Assembly (NCBI RefSeq): GCF_009602435.1
Contig: NZ_VZDQ01000029.1
Span: 65,999-129,998, forward strand
Source: Sediminibacillus terrae
Lineage (GTDB): Bacteria > Bacillota > Bacilli > Bacillales > Amphibacillaceae
Direction of reading: 5' to 3'
DNA length: 64,000 bases
The notes beneath the pieces were generated by a model, which saw only the letters and a list, made by a program, of their open reading frames with translations, was not told the DNA's origin and searched no databases. The number at the start of each line of letters is the position of its first letter. Positions within the stretch are counted from its first letter, which is position 1. A program made the translations under genes and the position numbers. Shown here piece by piece: positions 24,849 through 33,759 of this stretch.

Positions 24849-25811
24849 ATGAAAAAAGTTGAACGGATAAATCTCATTATGCGGTATATCAATAACCGTG
24901 CCCACTTTACCATCTCTGAAATCATGCAGGAATTCACCATTTCCCGCTCGACTGCCATTAGAGATATCAGAGAAATTGAAGCCATGGGAATGCCGCTTGT
25001 CTCCGAAGTTGGAAGGGATGGTGGTTATTTTGTTATGCACAATTTAGTCCTGCCCGAGGTCCGTTTTTCCGATGACGAAGTCAAGGCTCTTTTCATTGCC
25101 TTTATGGCCACACGAAATCAGCAACTTCCTTATCTGAAAAGCCGTCAGTCTATCGCCGAAAAATTACTCGGTCTCATCTCGGAAAGCCAGCAAGACGATC
25201 TTATTTTTTTGAATCAAATCCTGCTTTTTGAAGGGACTAATCCACACAACCCTGATTTGCTTGATCTTTCGGACCTTCCACATCCCATAGTAGAAACACT
25301 CTTCCAAACGCTGCTTTTGGATCGGTATATATTCCTCATCTTTCAAGAAGACAACGTCACCAAGTATTCCCCGGTTTATCTACTGCACCTTTATCATGAA
25401 AAAAGTCAGTGGCTGATTGAAGGATATGATTTAAAGGAAGGGGCGAAGCGGATTTTCCACGTCGACCATATTATCGATATCCAACCTTGTCCGATAGAAA
25501 GTAGGACAAGTAAACAAAAGATTGCAGAAAAATTACGGGAGCAGACAGAAGCGATTAACCTTGTCTTGGAACTCGGTCCCAAAGCAATTGCACAGTTCAA
25601 AAAATATCATCCACTACATGTTTCCCTTTCCTATACAGATCCTTACCAAACAACCGCCGTACTAAAAACATTTATCGCCGTTGAAAAGCCAGAAGAAGTT
25701 GCCGAATTAACAAACTGGCTGCTTTTCCTGGGGGAAGATTTCATAGTCCGGGAAATGCCGGGTGAAATGTTGGAATCCTTGCAAGAAAGATTAAGGCTAT
25801 ATTGCCCATAA
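24849..25811 (+). CDS. WYL-domain transcriptional regulator (YafY-like)
   Basis: A 320-residue regulator. The N-terminal DeoR/HTH_11 winged helix (FTISEIMQEFTISRSTAIRDIREIEAMG, about 18-46) is followed by GRDGGYFV. A WYL-type ligand-binding domain lies at about 140-230, although the exact W-Y-L triad is degenerate. A C-terminal WCX extension follows. ATG 24849 has GGAGGG 5 nt upstream. The divergent GyrI-like gene is its probable target. The inducer is unknown. Confidence 0.88.
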   Translation: MKKVERINLIMRYINNRAHFTISEIMQEFTISRSTAIRDIREIEAMGMPLVSEVGRDGGYFVMHNLVLPEVRFSDDEVKALFIAFMATRNQQLPYLKSRQSIAEKLLGLISESQQDDLIFLNQILLFEGTNPHNPDLLDLSDLPHPIVETLFQTLLLDRYIFLIFQEDNVTKYSPVYLLHLYHEKSQWLIEGYDLKEGAKRIFHVDHIIDIQPCPIESRTSKQKIAEKLREQTEAINLVLELGPKAIAQFKKYHPLHVSLSYTDPYQTTAVLKTFIAVEKPEEVAELTNWLLFLGEDFIVREMPGEMLESLQERLRLYCP

Positions 25812-26052
25812 CATCGGTTGGCTAAAACCAACTGGACCTGCGAAAGGCGGGAGCAGGGTGATAACGAGAAGAGTACAGAACATGAGTTGGGATTTACTTT
25901 AAGATATCCCACAAAGCTGGAGAAAAGAAAACTGCCCAAGCCAAGCCGGTTAATAGGCTATTTTTATTTGCTGGTGTTGTCAGTATGATAATTTTAGAGA
26001 TAATTGGAAGTCTGTGGAACAGGTAAGAGATCATGCAAAGTTATTATTGGCA

Positions 26053-26195
26053 AAAGATGATCAAGTCGATAAAAGAAGGTCATAAATCCTCTAAGAAGAG
26101 CAAATTCCCTGTAAAGAGGATCAACTCTACGCCAAAGAGAATCAACTTACATAAAAAGATGATCAATTCGCCACCAAAGATGAGCAAAGTAATAC
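26053..26195 (+). repeat. Degenerate 21-bp tandem repeats
   Basis: About seven copies of AAAGA(T/G)GATCAA plus a variable part. The GATCA-like core sits at 26059, 26078, 26098, 26119, 26140, 26161 and 26182, so the last five are exactly 21 bp apart. The period keeps frame, and a 56-codon frame (26033-26203) runs through it, giving Lys-rich repeats such as KRINSTP. A ribosome site is poor, so I do not call it a gene. The rest of 25812-26243 holds nothing else I can support. Confidence 0.7.
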
Positions 26196-26243
26196 CATCC
26201 TAATGAAAGAGAGTTCCCAACCCGGAAGCTCTCCTTCATTTGT

Positions 26244-26732
26244 TTACCACAACGTCTTTACTCCCATGTATTCCAATGCCTGATTCACTTCGTCGATATC
26301 ATACGTGCCGTTTTGCAAACAAAAACGGATCACGAGGTCAAAGGGATCATTGTATGAAAGGGAATAGCCGGCGGCATCTAACAATTCTTCGGTTTTTGTT
26401 TCTTCTAATCGCAATCCGATTGCCAGGGCAGCGGCGGTTTGTTTGCTTGTTTTGTAATCCGGGTTGGATCTGATTTTGGAGAACAGTCTTCTGTCGAGTC
26501 CGGCCCGTTTATACACCTCAGAATCGGTATATCCTTTCTCGTCGATGAACGCAAAGAGTGTTTCGGAAAAGGAAGGGGACTGTTTTTCCTTTATATAGTC
26601 TTCTAAATCCGCTATATTCGTTTCGCTGTCTACGGAAAAGATACTTTCTGACTCATATAGCGGCATGTTCATGCTGATTCGATGCATTTCCACGTATTCC
26701 TGCAACGCTTCCAGCGTGTTTTGATCAAGCAT
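26244..26732 (-). CDS. Hypothetical protein with HTH-like C-terminal half
   Basis: A 162-residue soluble protein. Residues 1-50 are acidic and helical; residues 55-125 (YTDSEVYKRAGLDRRLFSKIRSNPDYKTSKQTAAALAIGLRL) read like a Cro/XRE helix-turn-helix, but with ordinary HTH key residues only partly kept. ATG 26732 has GAGGAGG 7 nt upstream. It is divergent from a VWA-domain gene 97 bp away. The pair probably works together; I do not know the function. Confidence 0.7.
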   Translation of the reverse strand: MLDQNTLEALQEYVEMHRISMNMPLYESESIFSVDSETNIADLEDYIKEKQSPSFSETLFAFIDEKGYTDSEVYKRAGLDRRLFSKIRSNPDYKTSKQTAAALAIGLRLEETKTEELLDAAGYSLSYNDPFDLVIRFCLQNGTYDIDEVNQALEYMGVKTLW

Positions 26733-26829
26733 GATCGGGCCTCCTCATTGTCGCTTCAAAGGCGACCTGTTCCTTTGTTTTTGTTGTTATCATTATAGCA
26801 TCGAAAGCATACGAAAGGATGAGGAATCG

Positions 26830-27417
26830 ATGAAACAAAAGGTGACGGAGATTATTTTCTTACTCGATCGGAGCGGCTCGATGAGCGGTTTGGAAAGTGA
26901 TACCATTGGCGGCTTCAATGCTATGATGGAAAAGCAGCGCCGTTTGGAGGGTACTACGACAGTAACCACTGTTTTATTTGACCATGAATACGATATATTG
27001 TGGGAAGGGATGGACGCGGAGCAAGCTGTGTTGACAAGCAATGAATATGTTGTCAGAGGTTCGACCGCCTTGCTGGATGCTGTTGGGAGGACGATTCTAG
27101 ATGTCGATCGACGACATTTACAAGCAGGATTTGAAGACAGACCGGATGAGGTGTTGTTTGTCATCACTACCGATGGAATGGAAAATGCCAGTAAAGAATT
27201 CAGCTATGAAAAAGTGCAACGCTTGATTAAGCGGCAAAAACAGCTGCATGACTGGCAGTTTATTTTTCTGGGGGCTAACATCGATGTGGCAGTCGAAGCG
27301 AGCCGGATGGGGATCGAGGAAGAAGATGCCCATGCATTTGAAGCGTCCGCCGAGGGTATGGCAACCATGTATGATCAAGTAAATGAAATGATGATGGAGA
27401 AACGAGGCAGACGATGA
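26830..27417 (+). CDS. VWA domain protein
   Basis: A 195-residue von Willebrand factor A domain protein, essentially only that domain. The metal-ion-dependent adhesion site is complete: DRSGSMSG (residues 11-18), the Thr in RGSTALLDAV, and the Asp in TTDGMENAS. No signal peptide, so it is cytoplasmic, like TerY-type proteins. I use ATG 26830, behind GGATGAGGAA; the frame runs back to 26731 but without conservation. Such domains mediate metal-dependent protein contacts. It is divergent from the HTH-like gene. Confidence 0.88.
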   Translation: MKQKVTEIIFLLDRSGSMSGLESDTIGGFNAMMEKQRRLEGTTTVTTVLFDHEYDILWEGMDAEQAVLTSNEYVVRGSTALLDAVGRTILDVDRRHLQAGFEDRPDEVLFVITTDGMENASKEFSYEKVQRLIKRQKQLHDWQFIFLGANIDVAVEASRMGIEEEDAHAFEASAEGMATMYDQVNEMMMEKRGRR

Positions 27418-27511
27418 TCCCGTGCCTGGGCACGAATACCGTGTCCAGGCAAATATGTTTGGATAATAGCAGGGTTGGTTATGAAAAGAGTACGAGGAAG
27501 GAGTCCTACAT

Positions 27512-27883
27512 ATGAAAGTGTCTTTTCGAACGCTCTATTCTATTATCTTGTTTGGAGCAGGCATTTTGCATTTTGCGCGTGAGCGGGGCTTTCGCAGAAT
27601 CGTGCCTAAAGTAATTCCCTTTCGACGCTCCATTGTACTAATCACAGGGATAGTGGAAATGATTTTTTCCGTACTGCTCTGGGTGAAAAAAGGGCAGCAG
27701 CTAACAGGGAAATTCTTGGCGCTTTTTATGATGGCAGTTTTTCCGGCAAATGTATATATGGCTGTGAAAAGAATATCGTTCCGGCCGGGAAAACCAGCAA
27801 ACCCTTGGATTCTATGGTTGCGTTTACCCCTCCAGTTTCCGTTGGTTGTCGGGGCATTGAAGCTTGGAAGAAAAGAAGGCTGA
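27512..27883 (+). CDS. DoxX-like membrane protein
   Basis: A 123-residue protein with four hydrophobic segments, starting YSIILFGAGILHFARERGFRRIVPKVIP, the pattern of the DoxX-like family. Conserved features include the early HF and the PANVYMA segment. Function unknown, sometimes linked to quinone or sulfur metabolism. ATG 27512 has AAGGAG 9 nt upstream. It follows the VWA gene by 94 bp on the same strand. Confidence 0.85.
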   Translation: MKVSFRTLYSIILFGAGILHFARERGFRRIVPKVIPFRRSIVLITGIVEMIFSVLLWVKKGQQLTGKFLALFMMAVFPANVYMAVKRISFRPGKPANPWILWLRLPLQFPLVVGALKLGRKEG

Positions 27884-27960
27884 AAACTACTATGAAAAGT
27901 CGAAGTCCAATTTATCGACCAAGGGTCTTAGAAAGAAAGTAACGGTCGATACGAATGAGT

Positions 27961-27993
27961 AAACCCGACAGTCCAAAGAGGGCTGTCGGGTTT
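27961..27993. terminator. Hairpin between convergent genes
   Basis: AAACCCGACAGTCC / GGGCTGTCGGGTTT, 14 bp with one G-U pair and a 5-nt loop. T runs are short on both sides. It serves the DoxX-like gene and the ferredoxin reductase gene. Confidence 0.75.
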
Positions 27994-28013
27994 GCCATTT
28001 CAGTCGGTCTTGT

Positions 28014-29063
28014 TTATTGCACCATTTGGTTGATCAACGTTTTGTTCCGCTGCTTGAAGATTTCATTATGGGAGGATACCATGCCGTACTCTTGGGCATC
28101 CGGCTCAATGTATTGCTTTGCCCGGTTGACGGCATTGGCTGCATCTTGGAAAGCACCGGCGATGAGGTGTACTTTCCCGTCATATTTGAGAATATCTCCG
28201 GCAGCAAACAGTCCGTCCACCGATGATTCGCTTGACGGGTTTCCCTCGATAAAATAATTGTCGCGTTTTTTTATGTCCATGGAGCAGTTTTTCAACAGCT
28301 CCGTGTCCCGTTCGTAGCCATGGTTGATGATGACTTCATCAATGGGAAGTTCGGTTACTTCGTTTGTCAGGTGGTTGGTCAACTCCACTGATTTTATTTT
28401 CTCTTTTGTTTTACTTGCGACCAATTTGGTGATGGAAGTATGGAAGTAACATTCCGCCGGACTGTTTTTCAACTGTTCGACCTGCGCTTCATGTCCCTTG
28501 AGAGCATCCTTTCGATACGTTAAATAAACCTGTTTGGCGAATGGGATAAGTTCGTTTGCCCAGTCTACTGCAGCATTTCCGCCACCTGAAATAATGACGG
28601 TTTTATCCTTGAATTGATTCAAAGATTTCACCGTGTAATGCAGGTTGGCTACTTCGTATTTTTCCGCACCGTCGATCTCGAGCTTTTGCGGCTTCAATAT
28701 ACCACCGCCGACAGCGACGATGACCGTTTTTGAATAATGTTTTAGTCCGGCTGCCGTATGCAGAACAAAATGGTTTTCATCGTTCCGGGTGATTTTCACG
28801 ACTTTTTCATTCAGTGCAACTGTCGGCTCAAAGGTAAGCCCTTGTGCAACCAGTTGCTCTATCAGTTTTTCACCAGAAACGGGGGTCAGGCCCCCGACAT
28901 CCCATATCATTTTTTCCGGATAGACATGGATTTTGCCGCCGAGATGCGGCTGATATTCGATCAGTTTCGTTTTCATCGCCCGCAGTCCACTGTAAAAAGT
29001 GGAATATAATCCGGCAGGACCGCCTCCTATGATGGTCACATCGTACAATTCTTCTTCGTTCAT
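28014..29063 (-). CDS. yumC: Ferredoxin/flavodoxin-NADP+ reductase (YumC type)
   Basis: A 349-residue FAD/NAD(P)-binding oxidoreductase of the thioredoxin-reductase-like FNR group. It has the FAD dinucleotide fold VTIIGGGPAGLY (residues 8-19), the NADP fold VIISGGGNAAVDWA (about 156-169), and the C-terminal FAD segment GLFAAGDI. The CxxC redox pair of thioredoxin reductase is absent, as expected for YumC, which is also about 330-350 residues. ATG 29063 has AAGGAGGAG upstream. A Fur-like box about 90 bp upstream suggests iron control, which fits a role in supplying reduced ferredoxin or flavodoxin, for example to iron-release enzymes. Confidence 0.93.
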   Translation of the reverse strand: MNEEELYDVTIIGGGPAGLYSTFYSGLRAMKTKLIEYQPHLGGKIHVYPEKMIWDVGGLTPVSGEKLIEQLVAQGLTFEPTVALNEKVVKITRNDENHFVLHTAAGLKHYSKTVIVAVGGGILKPQKLEIDGAEKYEVANLHYTVKSLNQFKDKTVIISGGGNAAVDWANELIPFAKQVYLTYRKDALKGHEAQVEQLKNSPAECYFHTSITKLVASKTKEKIKSVELTNHLTNEVTELPIDEVIINHGYERDTELLKNCSMDIKKRDNYFIEGNPSSESSVDGLFAAGDILKYDGKVHLIAGAFQDAANAVNRAKQYIEPDAQEYGMVSSHNEIFKQRNKTLINQMVQ

Positions 29064-29151
29064 TTTCTTCTCCTCCTTGGTTGAAAAGTATTGATGCGGT
29101 GGATGTAAGTAGCGACTTCTCGAGCTGTATGTAATGAATCATCGTTTAAAT

Positions 29152-29170
29152 GATAATGATTTTCAATATC
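29152..29170 (-). promoter_or_regulatory. Fur box upstream of yumC
   Basis: GATAATGATTTTCAATATC matches 16 of 19 positions of the Fur consensus palindrome. It lies between divergent genes, closer to yumC. Confidence 0.75.
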
Positions 29171-29369
29171 AATTAAATCTTACCACAAGCAAAGAAGTAA
29201 CTCAATAACATGTGATAGAAGTATCGAAAAGAGAATGGGAAACGAAACTCCGTATTTCTTGAGATTTACGGTATTTTCTTCAAGCGGTATGTGATTACAA
29301 GCTGTTTAAAACAGGGACAGACGTGGAACGACAAGAAAATACAACCCAAATGAAAAAAGGAGGAAGAGC

Positions 29370-30191
29370 ATGGGCAAGTTAAACGATAAAGTGGCAGTCA
29401 TCACAGGCGGTGCGACCGGCATCGGAGAAGCGACTGCAAAAGTTTTTGCGAACGAAGGTGCGACGGTAGTGATAGCGGATATCAAGCAGGAAGAACTGGA
29501 AGGTACTGCGAAAGAAATCCGGGATAATGGAGGCACTGTGAAAACATACCGGGTTGATGTATCCAAGGAGGAAGAAGTGGAAGGCTTTGCTGATCAGGTA
29601 AAAGAAGAATTTGGACGGATTGATGCTTTGTTCAACAACGCAGGGACGGATCAAGAGGGCGGAAAAGTACATGAATACCAAGTTGAACTGTTTGATGAGA
29701 TTCAACAAACGGACCTGCGCGGTACTTTTTTGATGAGCAGGTATTTTATCCCGCTGATGCTCGATAAAGGAGGCGCGATCGTCAACAACGCGTCGATGTC
29801 GGGCAGCTTTGCCGATTTAGATCGTTCTGGCTACAATGCGGCAAAAGGGGCGATCATTAATTTTACGAAATCCATCGCGATTGACTACGGAAGGCAGGGG
29901 ATCCGGGCCAATTCCGTTTCGCCGGGTACGATTGAGACGCCACTGATTGACAAGCTTGCTGGCACGAAGGAAGAGAAAAGCGGTCGGCAGTTCAGAGAAT
30001 CGAATAAATGGCTCGCACCGCTAGGTCGTCTTGGTGATCCAGAAGAAATCGCAACGGCTGTTCTGTTTCTGGTTTCTGATGATAGCTCTTATATGACCGG
30101 ACAGGACATGATTGTCGACGGTGGAATAACGGCGTACACTTGGCCGGGAAAAATGGTCATGGACGATAGCTGGAAAAACACCACAGAATAA
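29370..30191 (+). CDS. Short-chain dehydrogenase/reductase
   Basis: A 273-residue NAD(P)-dependent oxidoreductase. The cofactor motif is TGGATGIGEA (residues 12-21), then NNAG, the catalytic Ser in NNASMSGS, and YxxxK (YNAAK). The C-terminal SDR block is SSYMTGQDMIVDGG. It is like glucose/gluconate or 3-oxoacyl reductases; the substrate is not readable. ATG 29370 has GGAGGAAG upstream. It is divergent from yumC and convergent with an aldo/keto reductase. Confidence 0.93.
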   Translation: MGKLNDKVAVITGGATGIGEATAKVFANEGATVVIADIKQEELEGTAKEIRDNGGTVKTYRVDVSKEEEVEGFADQVKEEFGRIDALFNNAGTDQEGGKVHEYQVELFDEIQQTDLRGTFLMSRYFIPLMLDKGGAIVNNASMSGSFADLDRSGYNAAKGAIINFTKSIAIDYGRQGIRANSVSPGTIETPLIDKLAGTKEEKSGRQFRESNKWLAPLGRLGDPEEIATAVLFLVSDDSSYMTGQDMIVDGGITAYTWPGKMVMDDSWKNTTE

Positions 30192-30195
30192 AAGG

Positions 30196-30236
30196 AGAGT
30201 GTTCATCCCCGTATGCAGGATGAACACTCTTTTTTT
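30196..30236. terminator. Bidirectional terminator
   Basis: AGAGTGTTCATCC / GGATGAACACTCT, a perfect 13-bp stem with a 9-nt loop and seven T on the plus strand. It lies between the SDR and the convergent aldo/keto reductase. Confidence 0.92.
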
Positions 30237-31081
30237 CAATACTCTTCGTAAACGGCAGGATCCTGGTCGTTGATGCGTCCGTCCGGTTTGGTCATGGAGG
30301 AGATACTGTTCATTTCCGCGTCGTCCAGTGAGAAATCAAAAATCGAAATGTTTTCCCGTTGCCTGTCCGGATTTGCAGATTTCGGGATAGAGATAGCCCC
30401 TAATTGATAATGCCAGCGTAACACGACTTGTGCTGCAGATTTTTGATGGCGTTCTGCGATTTGCTGGATCGTAACTTGCTGTAGGATGTCGTTGCCATGT
30501 CCAAGCGGACTCCACGATTCTGTCTTAATGCTGTTTTCTTCATGCCACTTTCTTTGTGGTCCTTGGTTGAAGTAAGGATGCAGTTCGATCTGGTTGATGC
30601 TTGGTTTTTCTCCCGTTTCCTTCTCCAGTCTTTTTAAATGGTCGGGAAGGAAATTGCATACGCCAATCGAGCGGATCAGCCCTTGTTTTTTTGCATCGAT
30701 CAATGCTTGCCATGCTTCTACGTAGTGATCCTGTTTCGGATTGGGCCAATGAATCAGGTAGAGGTCATAATAATCCAGGCTGGCACGATACAAGGATTCC
30801 TGGACTGTTTTGATTGCTTTCTCATAAGTTTGATAACGTCCCGGCAATTTGGATGTGATGCGCAGTTTTTCCCGGGGAACAGCACTGCGTTTCACCGCTT
30901 CGCCAACCGTACCCTCGTTTTCATAATTGTAAGCGGAGTCGATCAGCCGATAGCCGTTTTCTTCGATAGCACGCTGAATTGCAGCAGCGCCTTCATTGCC
31001 GTTAAGGGCATAAGTACCCAAGCCGATTACCGGGAGTTCCAAACCATCATGCAGGGTCACTTCTGGAATTTGGTTGTTCAT
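30236..31081 (-). CDS. Aldo/keto reductase
   Basis: A 281-residue NADPH-dependent reductase of the AKR5-like group (YtbE/YvgN-like). Tetrad residues are Asp and Tyr in LIDSAYNYENE, Lys in ITSKLPG and His in LIHWPNP. The coenzyme loop is IPKSANPDRQRENI. YvgN-type enzymes reduce methylglyoxal and similar aldehydes. ATG 31081 has AAAGGAG upstream. Not closely similar to the other aldo/keto reductase of the window, so not a recent duplicate. Confidence 0.93.
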   Translation of the reverse strand: MNNQIPEVTLHDGLELPVIGLGTYALNGNEGAAAIQRAIEENGYRLIDSAYNYENEGTVGEAVKRSAVPREKLRITSKLPGRYQTYEKAIKTVQESLYRASLDYYDLYLIHWPNPKQDHYVEAWQALIDAKKQGLIRSIGVCNFLPDHLKRLEKETGEKPSINQIELHPYFNQGPQRKWHEENSIKTESWSPLGHGNDILQQVTIQQIAERHQKSAAQVVLRWHYQLGAISIPKSANPDRQRENISIFDFSLDDAEMNSISSMTKPDGRINDQDPAVYEEY

Positions 31082-31293
31082 TCTATTCGCTCCTTTCTAT
31101 CATTGATTTATAAGATTATCATAATTCGGACTATTTTTCCTGATTGCTGTTTTCGATGGCGTTGTGGGTTTACCATAAAATTGGGGCTTCGGGCTATTCT
31201 TCTTACTGGAATTCAGATGGAAGTATATACAAATATTGTAAACAATAGGATAGAAATCAATCCCCGCGGTATTTTGTCTTGATTATATAAAAT

Positions 31294-31566
31294 TAGCCCC
31301 CGTAAACGCAGCGGAGGCAAGAAATGGAGACTCCAACGGGAACAGCACGAGCTGAAAATCCCGCAAGAAAGCGTTTTGTGCTTTCTGAGGAAGTGGAAGC
31401 CGTGCCCGTGGAAAGCGTAGTAATCTTGCATAGCGATACGAACTACTCATCAACTAACAGGATAATAAGAAGTCTATCTAAGGAATACAAATATTAAAAA
31501 ACGAGCGAATTTGATTGATTGTTCAAACTCGCTCGTTTTTTGTTTTGGTGGCCATGCTTTTGTCCC
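31294..31566. repeat. Dispersed inverted-repeat element (R2)
   Basis: It carries the inner block GCGGAGGCAAGAAATGGAGA...GGGAACAGCACGAGCTGAAAA and ends GGCCATGCTTTTGTCCC. Within it AAAAAACGAGCGA (31496-31508) and TCGCTCGTTTTTT (31529-31541) form a 13-bp hairpin. The element end lies 19 bp from the stop of the permease gene, whose terminator it supplies. It covers the gap between 31082 and 31584; the remainder shows nothing else. Confidence 0.82.
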
Positions 31567-31584
31567 GGCCGCCTACTGTTTTCA

Positions 31585-32595
31585 TTAGGTTTTCATCAAC
31601 AAATAGATAAAGTAACTACCGCCGATGATGGATACGATGAGACCGACCGGTATCTCCGATGGTGCAAGGATGTTTCTTCCAATTGTATCTGCCACGACTA
31701 ACAACAAAGCTCCCATCAATGCGGCGATCGGCAAGAATCGTTCGTGGGTAGGGCCGACTAGTTTTTTCGACAAGTGTGGGACGACCAGTCCGAGAAAGGC
31801 AATCCCTCCGCCGACTGCCACGCTGGCACCTGCCAGAGCAACTGCGATGAACAGCACGGTCATTCGTTCCCGTTCCACTTTTGTTCCGAGTCCCTGGGCG
31901 ACGTCTTCCCCCAGATAAAGGGTGTTCAGTGATTTCCCTTTATATATCGCAAGCGGGACAAAGAGGATGATCCATGGCAACAATGCGAGCACATAACTCC
32001 AGTCTGTACCGGAAATATTGCCGGACAGCCAGACGGTTGCCCTGGTGAAATCATCTGGGTCCATTTTCAATTGGAAAATGATGATCAGTGCGGCGAAGGC
32101 ACTGTTGATTCCGATCCCGACCAATACGAGCCGGATAGGCGATACACCGTTTTTCCATGAAATCGTGTAAATCAGAACCGCTGCTGTTATTGCTCCGATC
32201 AAAGCAGATAAGGGCATCATGTAAATCGACAAAGAGTCGGAGACAACAGTGCTGCCTTCAAACAGGAAAATGTACAACACAACGGCGAAGCCTGCTCCTG
32301 CATTGATGCCGATGATACCGGGATCCGCCAATTCATTGCGCGTCACACTTTGCAGCAGGGCGCCGGAGACAGTCATCCCAGCTCCGATTAATAACGCGAT
32401 AGTCATTCGCGGCAACCGGAATTGAAATAATACCATTTCGTTCTGGGCGTCACCGTTTCCGGTCACTGTCCGAAAAATCTCCAGCGGAGAAATCCGGATA
32501 ACGCCGAGATTAAGACTTAACACCAATGTCGCGATGATGGCCAGGAATAAAGCAAGGCCGATCAGCCACGTTTTTTTCTTTGTTTGCTTGCTCAT
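31585..32595 (-). CDS. Iron-siderophore ABC transporter permease (FecCD family)
   Basis: A 336-residue membrane protein with about ten transmembrane segments of the FecCD/BtuC family. Family marks include GAGMTVSGALLQSVTRNELADPGIIGINAGA, VALAGASVAVGGGIAFLGLVVPHL and SEIPVGLIVSIIGGSYFIYLL. It forms the second half of a heterodimeric permease with the gene upstream, whose stop overlaps its ATG (TAATG). Like YfhA of B. subtilis. No ATPase gene is adjacent; a shared ATPase such as YusV/FhuC is expected elsewhere. Confidence 0.95.
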   Translation of the reverse strand: MSKQTKKKTWLIGLALFLAIIATLVLSLNLGVIRISPLEIFRTVTGNGDAQNEMVLFQFRLPRMTIALLIGAGMTVSGALLQSVTRNELADPGIIGINAGAGFAVVLYIFLFEGSTVVSDSLSIYMMPLSALIGAITAAVLIYTISWKNGVSPIRLVLVGIGINSAFAALIIIFQLKMDPDDFTRATVWLSGNISGTDWSYVLALLPWIILFVPLAIYKGKSLNTLYLGEDVAQGLGTKVERERMTVLFIAVALAGASVAVGGGIAFLGLVVPHLSKKLVGPTHERFLPIAALMGALLLVVADTIGRNILAPSEIPVGLIVSIIGGSYFIYLLMKT

Positions 32596-33620
32596 TATAA
32601 CGATCTCCCTTCACGACGTGCTAAATAAAGAAAGAAGGGAACACCTATTAAAGCGGTAACCGTTCCGACCGGTGTTTCGAAAGGCGGATTGATCATTCGC
32701 GATACGGTGTCGGCGGCTACAAGCAGGATCGCGCCCAAAATGGCCGAACAGGGAATGATCCAGCGGTAATTGATTCCTACCAGGAAGCGGGTGATGTGTG
32801 GAATCACAAGACCAATAAAACCGATGGTGCCTGCGACCGATACTGCCGCACCTGTAAGCAAAAGGACGACGATCGTGCCTGCGAATTTAATTAGGCCTGT
32901 TCGCTGGCCGAGCCCTCTGGCCACATCTTCCCCTAAATTCATGACGGTGATCGAACGGGCGAGCAGCAGAGCCAGAATGATACCGATGATGACGATGGGA
33001 GCGAGTAATTTTACATGCACCCACTGTACGCTGGATACGCCTCCTGCGTACCAGAAACTCATATCCTTCGCGATATTGAAATGAATCGAGATACCTGATG
33101 AGAGCGAATTAAGCATCGCAGTAACCGCAGTACCTGCCAATGCCAGTTTGACCGGTGTAAGTCCGGTTTTGGAAATCGAGCCGACGGCAAAAACGATTCC
33201 GGTACCCAATCCTGCGCCGGCGAACGCCCACAGCATCATGGTTATGCTGGATGCTGACGGGGTGACTACCAGTGCGACTGCCATCATGAATGCCGCTCCG
33301 GAAGTTACTCCCATAATCGAGGGAGAAGCAAGGGGATTTCGTGTCATCCCTTGCATGATCGCCCCGGACATAGCTAAGGCGGCACCGATCAGAGCAGCTG
33401 CCAAGGCTCTGGGAATCCGTAAATTCCGGATGATTTGGTGCGAAGTGGAGGAAGCATCGAATTGGTAGATGCTTTGCCAAATCGTTGCATATTTCACGTC
33501 TGCGGCTCCATATAAAATAGACAGTCCCATCGTCAACAGTAGAACTGCCAGTCCGCCTATTAAAATAACCGTAGCAAGGAGAGGGCGGGGTCCTTTGTCT
33601 GCAGCTGTAATGTTTGCCAT
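32595..33620 (-). CDS. Iron-siderophore ABC transporter permease (FecCD family)
   Basis: A 341-residue membrane permease, partner of the gene above: GAALAMSGAIMQGMTRNPLASPSIMGVTSGA, GTIGFIGLVIPHITRFLVG and ETPVGTVTALIGVPFFLYL. ATG 33620 has GAGGAG 8 nt upstream. It is divergent from the substrate-binding lipoprotein gene across a region with two Fur boxes. The layout (binding protein divergent from two permeases, no ATPase) matches yfiY / yfiZ-yfhA of B. subtilis, which import schizokinen-type hydroxamate siderophores; this substrate is an inference. Confidence 0.95.
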   Translation of the reverse strand: MANITAADKGPRPLLATVILIGGLAVLLLTMGLSILYGAADVKYATIWQSIYQFDASSTSHQIIRNLRIPRALAAALIGAALAMSGAIMQGMTRNPLASPSIMGVTSGAAFMMAVALVVTPSASSITMMLWAFAGAGLGTGIVFAVGSISKTGLTPVKLALAGTAVTAMLNSLSSGISIHFNIAKDMSFWYAGGVSSVQWVHVKLLAPIVIIGIILALLLARSITVMNLGEDVARGLGQRTGLIKFAGTIVVLLLTGAAVSVAGTIGFIGLVIPHITRFLVGINYRWIIPCSAILGAILLVAADTVSRMINPPFETPVGTVTALIGVPFFLYLARREGRSL

Positions 33621-33649
33621 ATGTAATACTCCTCATGGATAATCGGTAG

Positions 33650-33664
33650 TGAGAATACCTATCA
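33650..33664 (-). promoter_or_regulatory. Fur-like box for the permease operon
   Basis: TGAGAATACCTATCA fits the 7-1-7 Fur pattern at about 11 of 14 positions. It lies just downstream of a minus-strand -10 TATAAT (33669-33664). Confidence 0.55.
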
Positions 33665-33694
33665 TTATAATATACTGCCAATATAAAATAAAGC

Positions 33695-33723
33695 TTGTCA
33701 TTGATAATGAGAATTGTTATCAT
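33695..33723 (+). promoter_or_regulatory. Promoter and Fur box of the siderophore-binding lipoprotein
   Basis: TTGTCA (33695-33700), 17 nt and TATCAT (33718-33723) form a good promoter. The Fur palindrome GATAATGAGAATTGTTATC (33703-33721) fills the spacer and overlaps the -10, as expected for iron-dependent repression. Confidence 0.85.
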
Positions 33724-33759
33724 TTAAGATGTCAATTAGATAATCAGGAGGATAAAGAC

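Noticed and set aside
26033-26203. 56-codon Lys-rich frame as a real gene
   Set aside because: Poor ribosome site; the frame is explained by the 21-bp repeat. Kept as a finding only.
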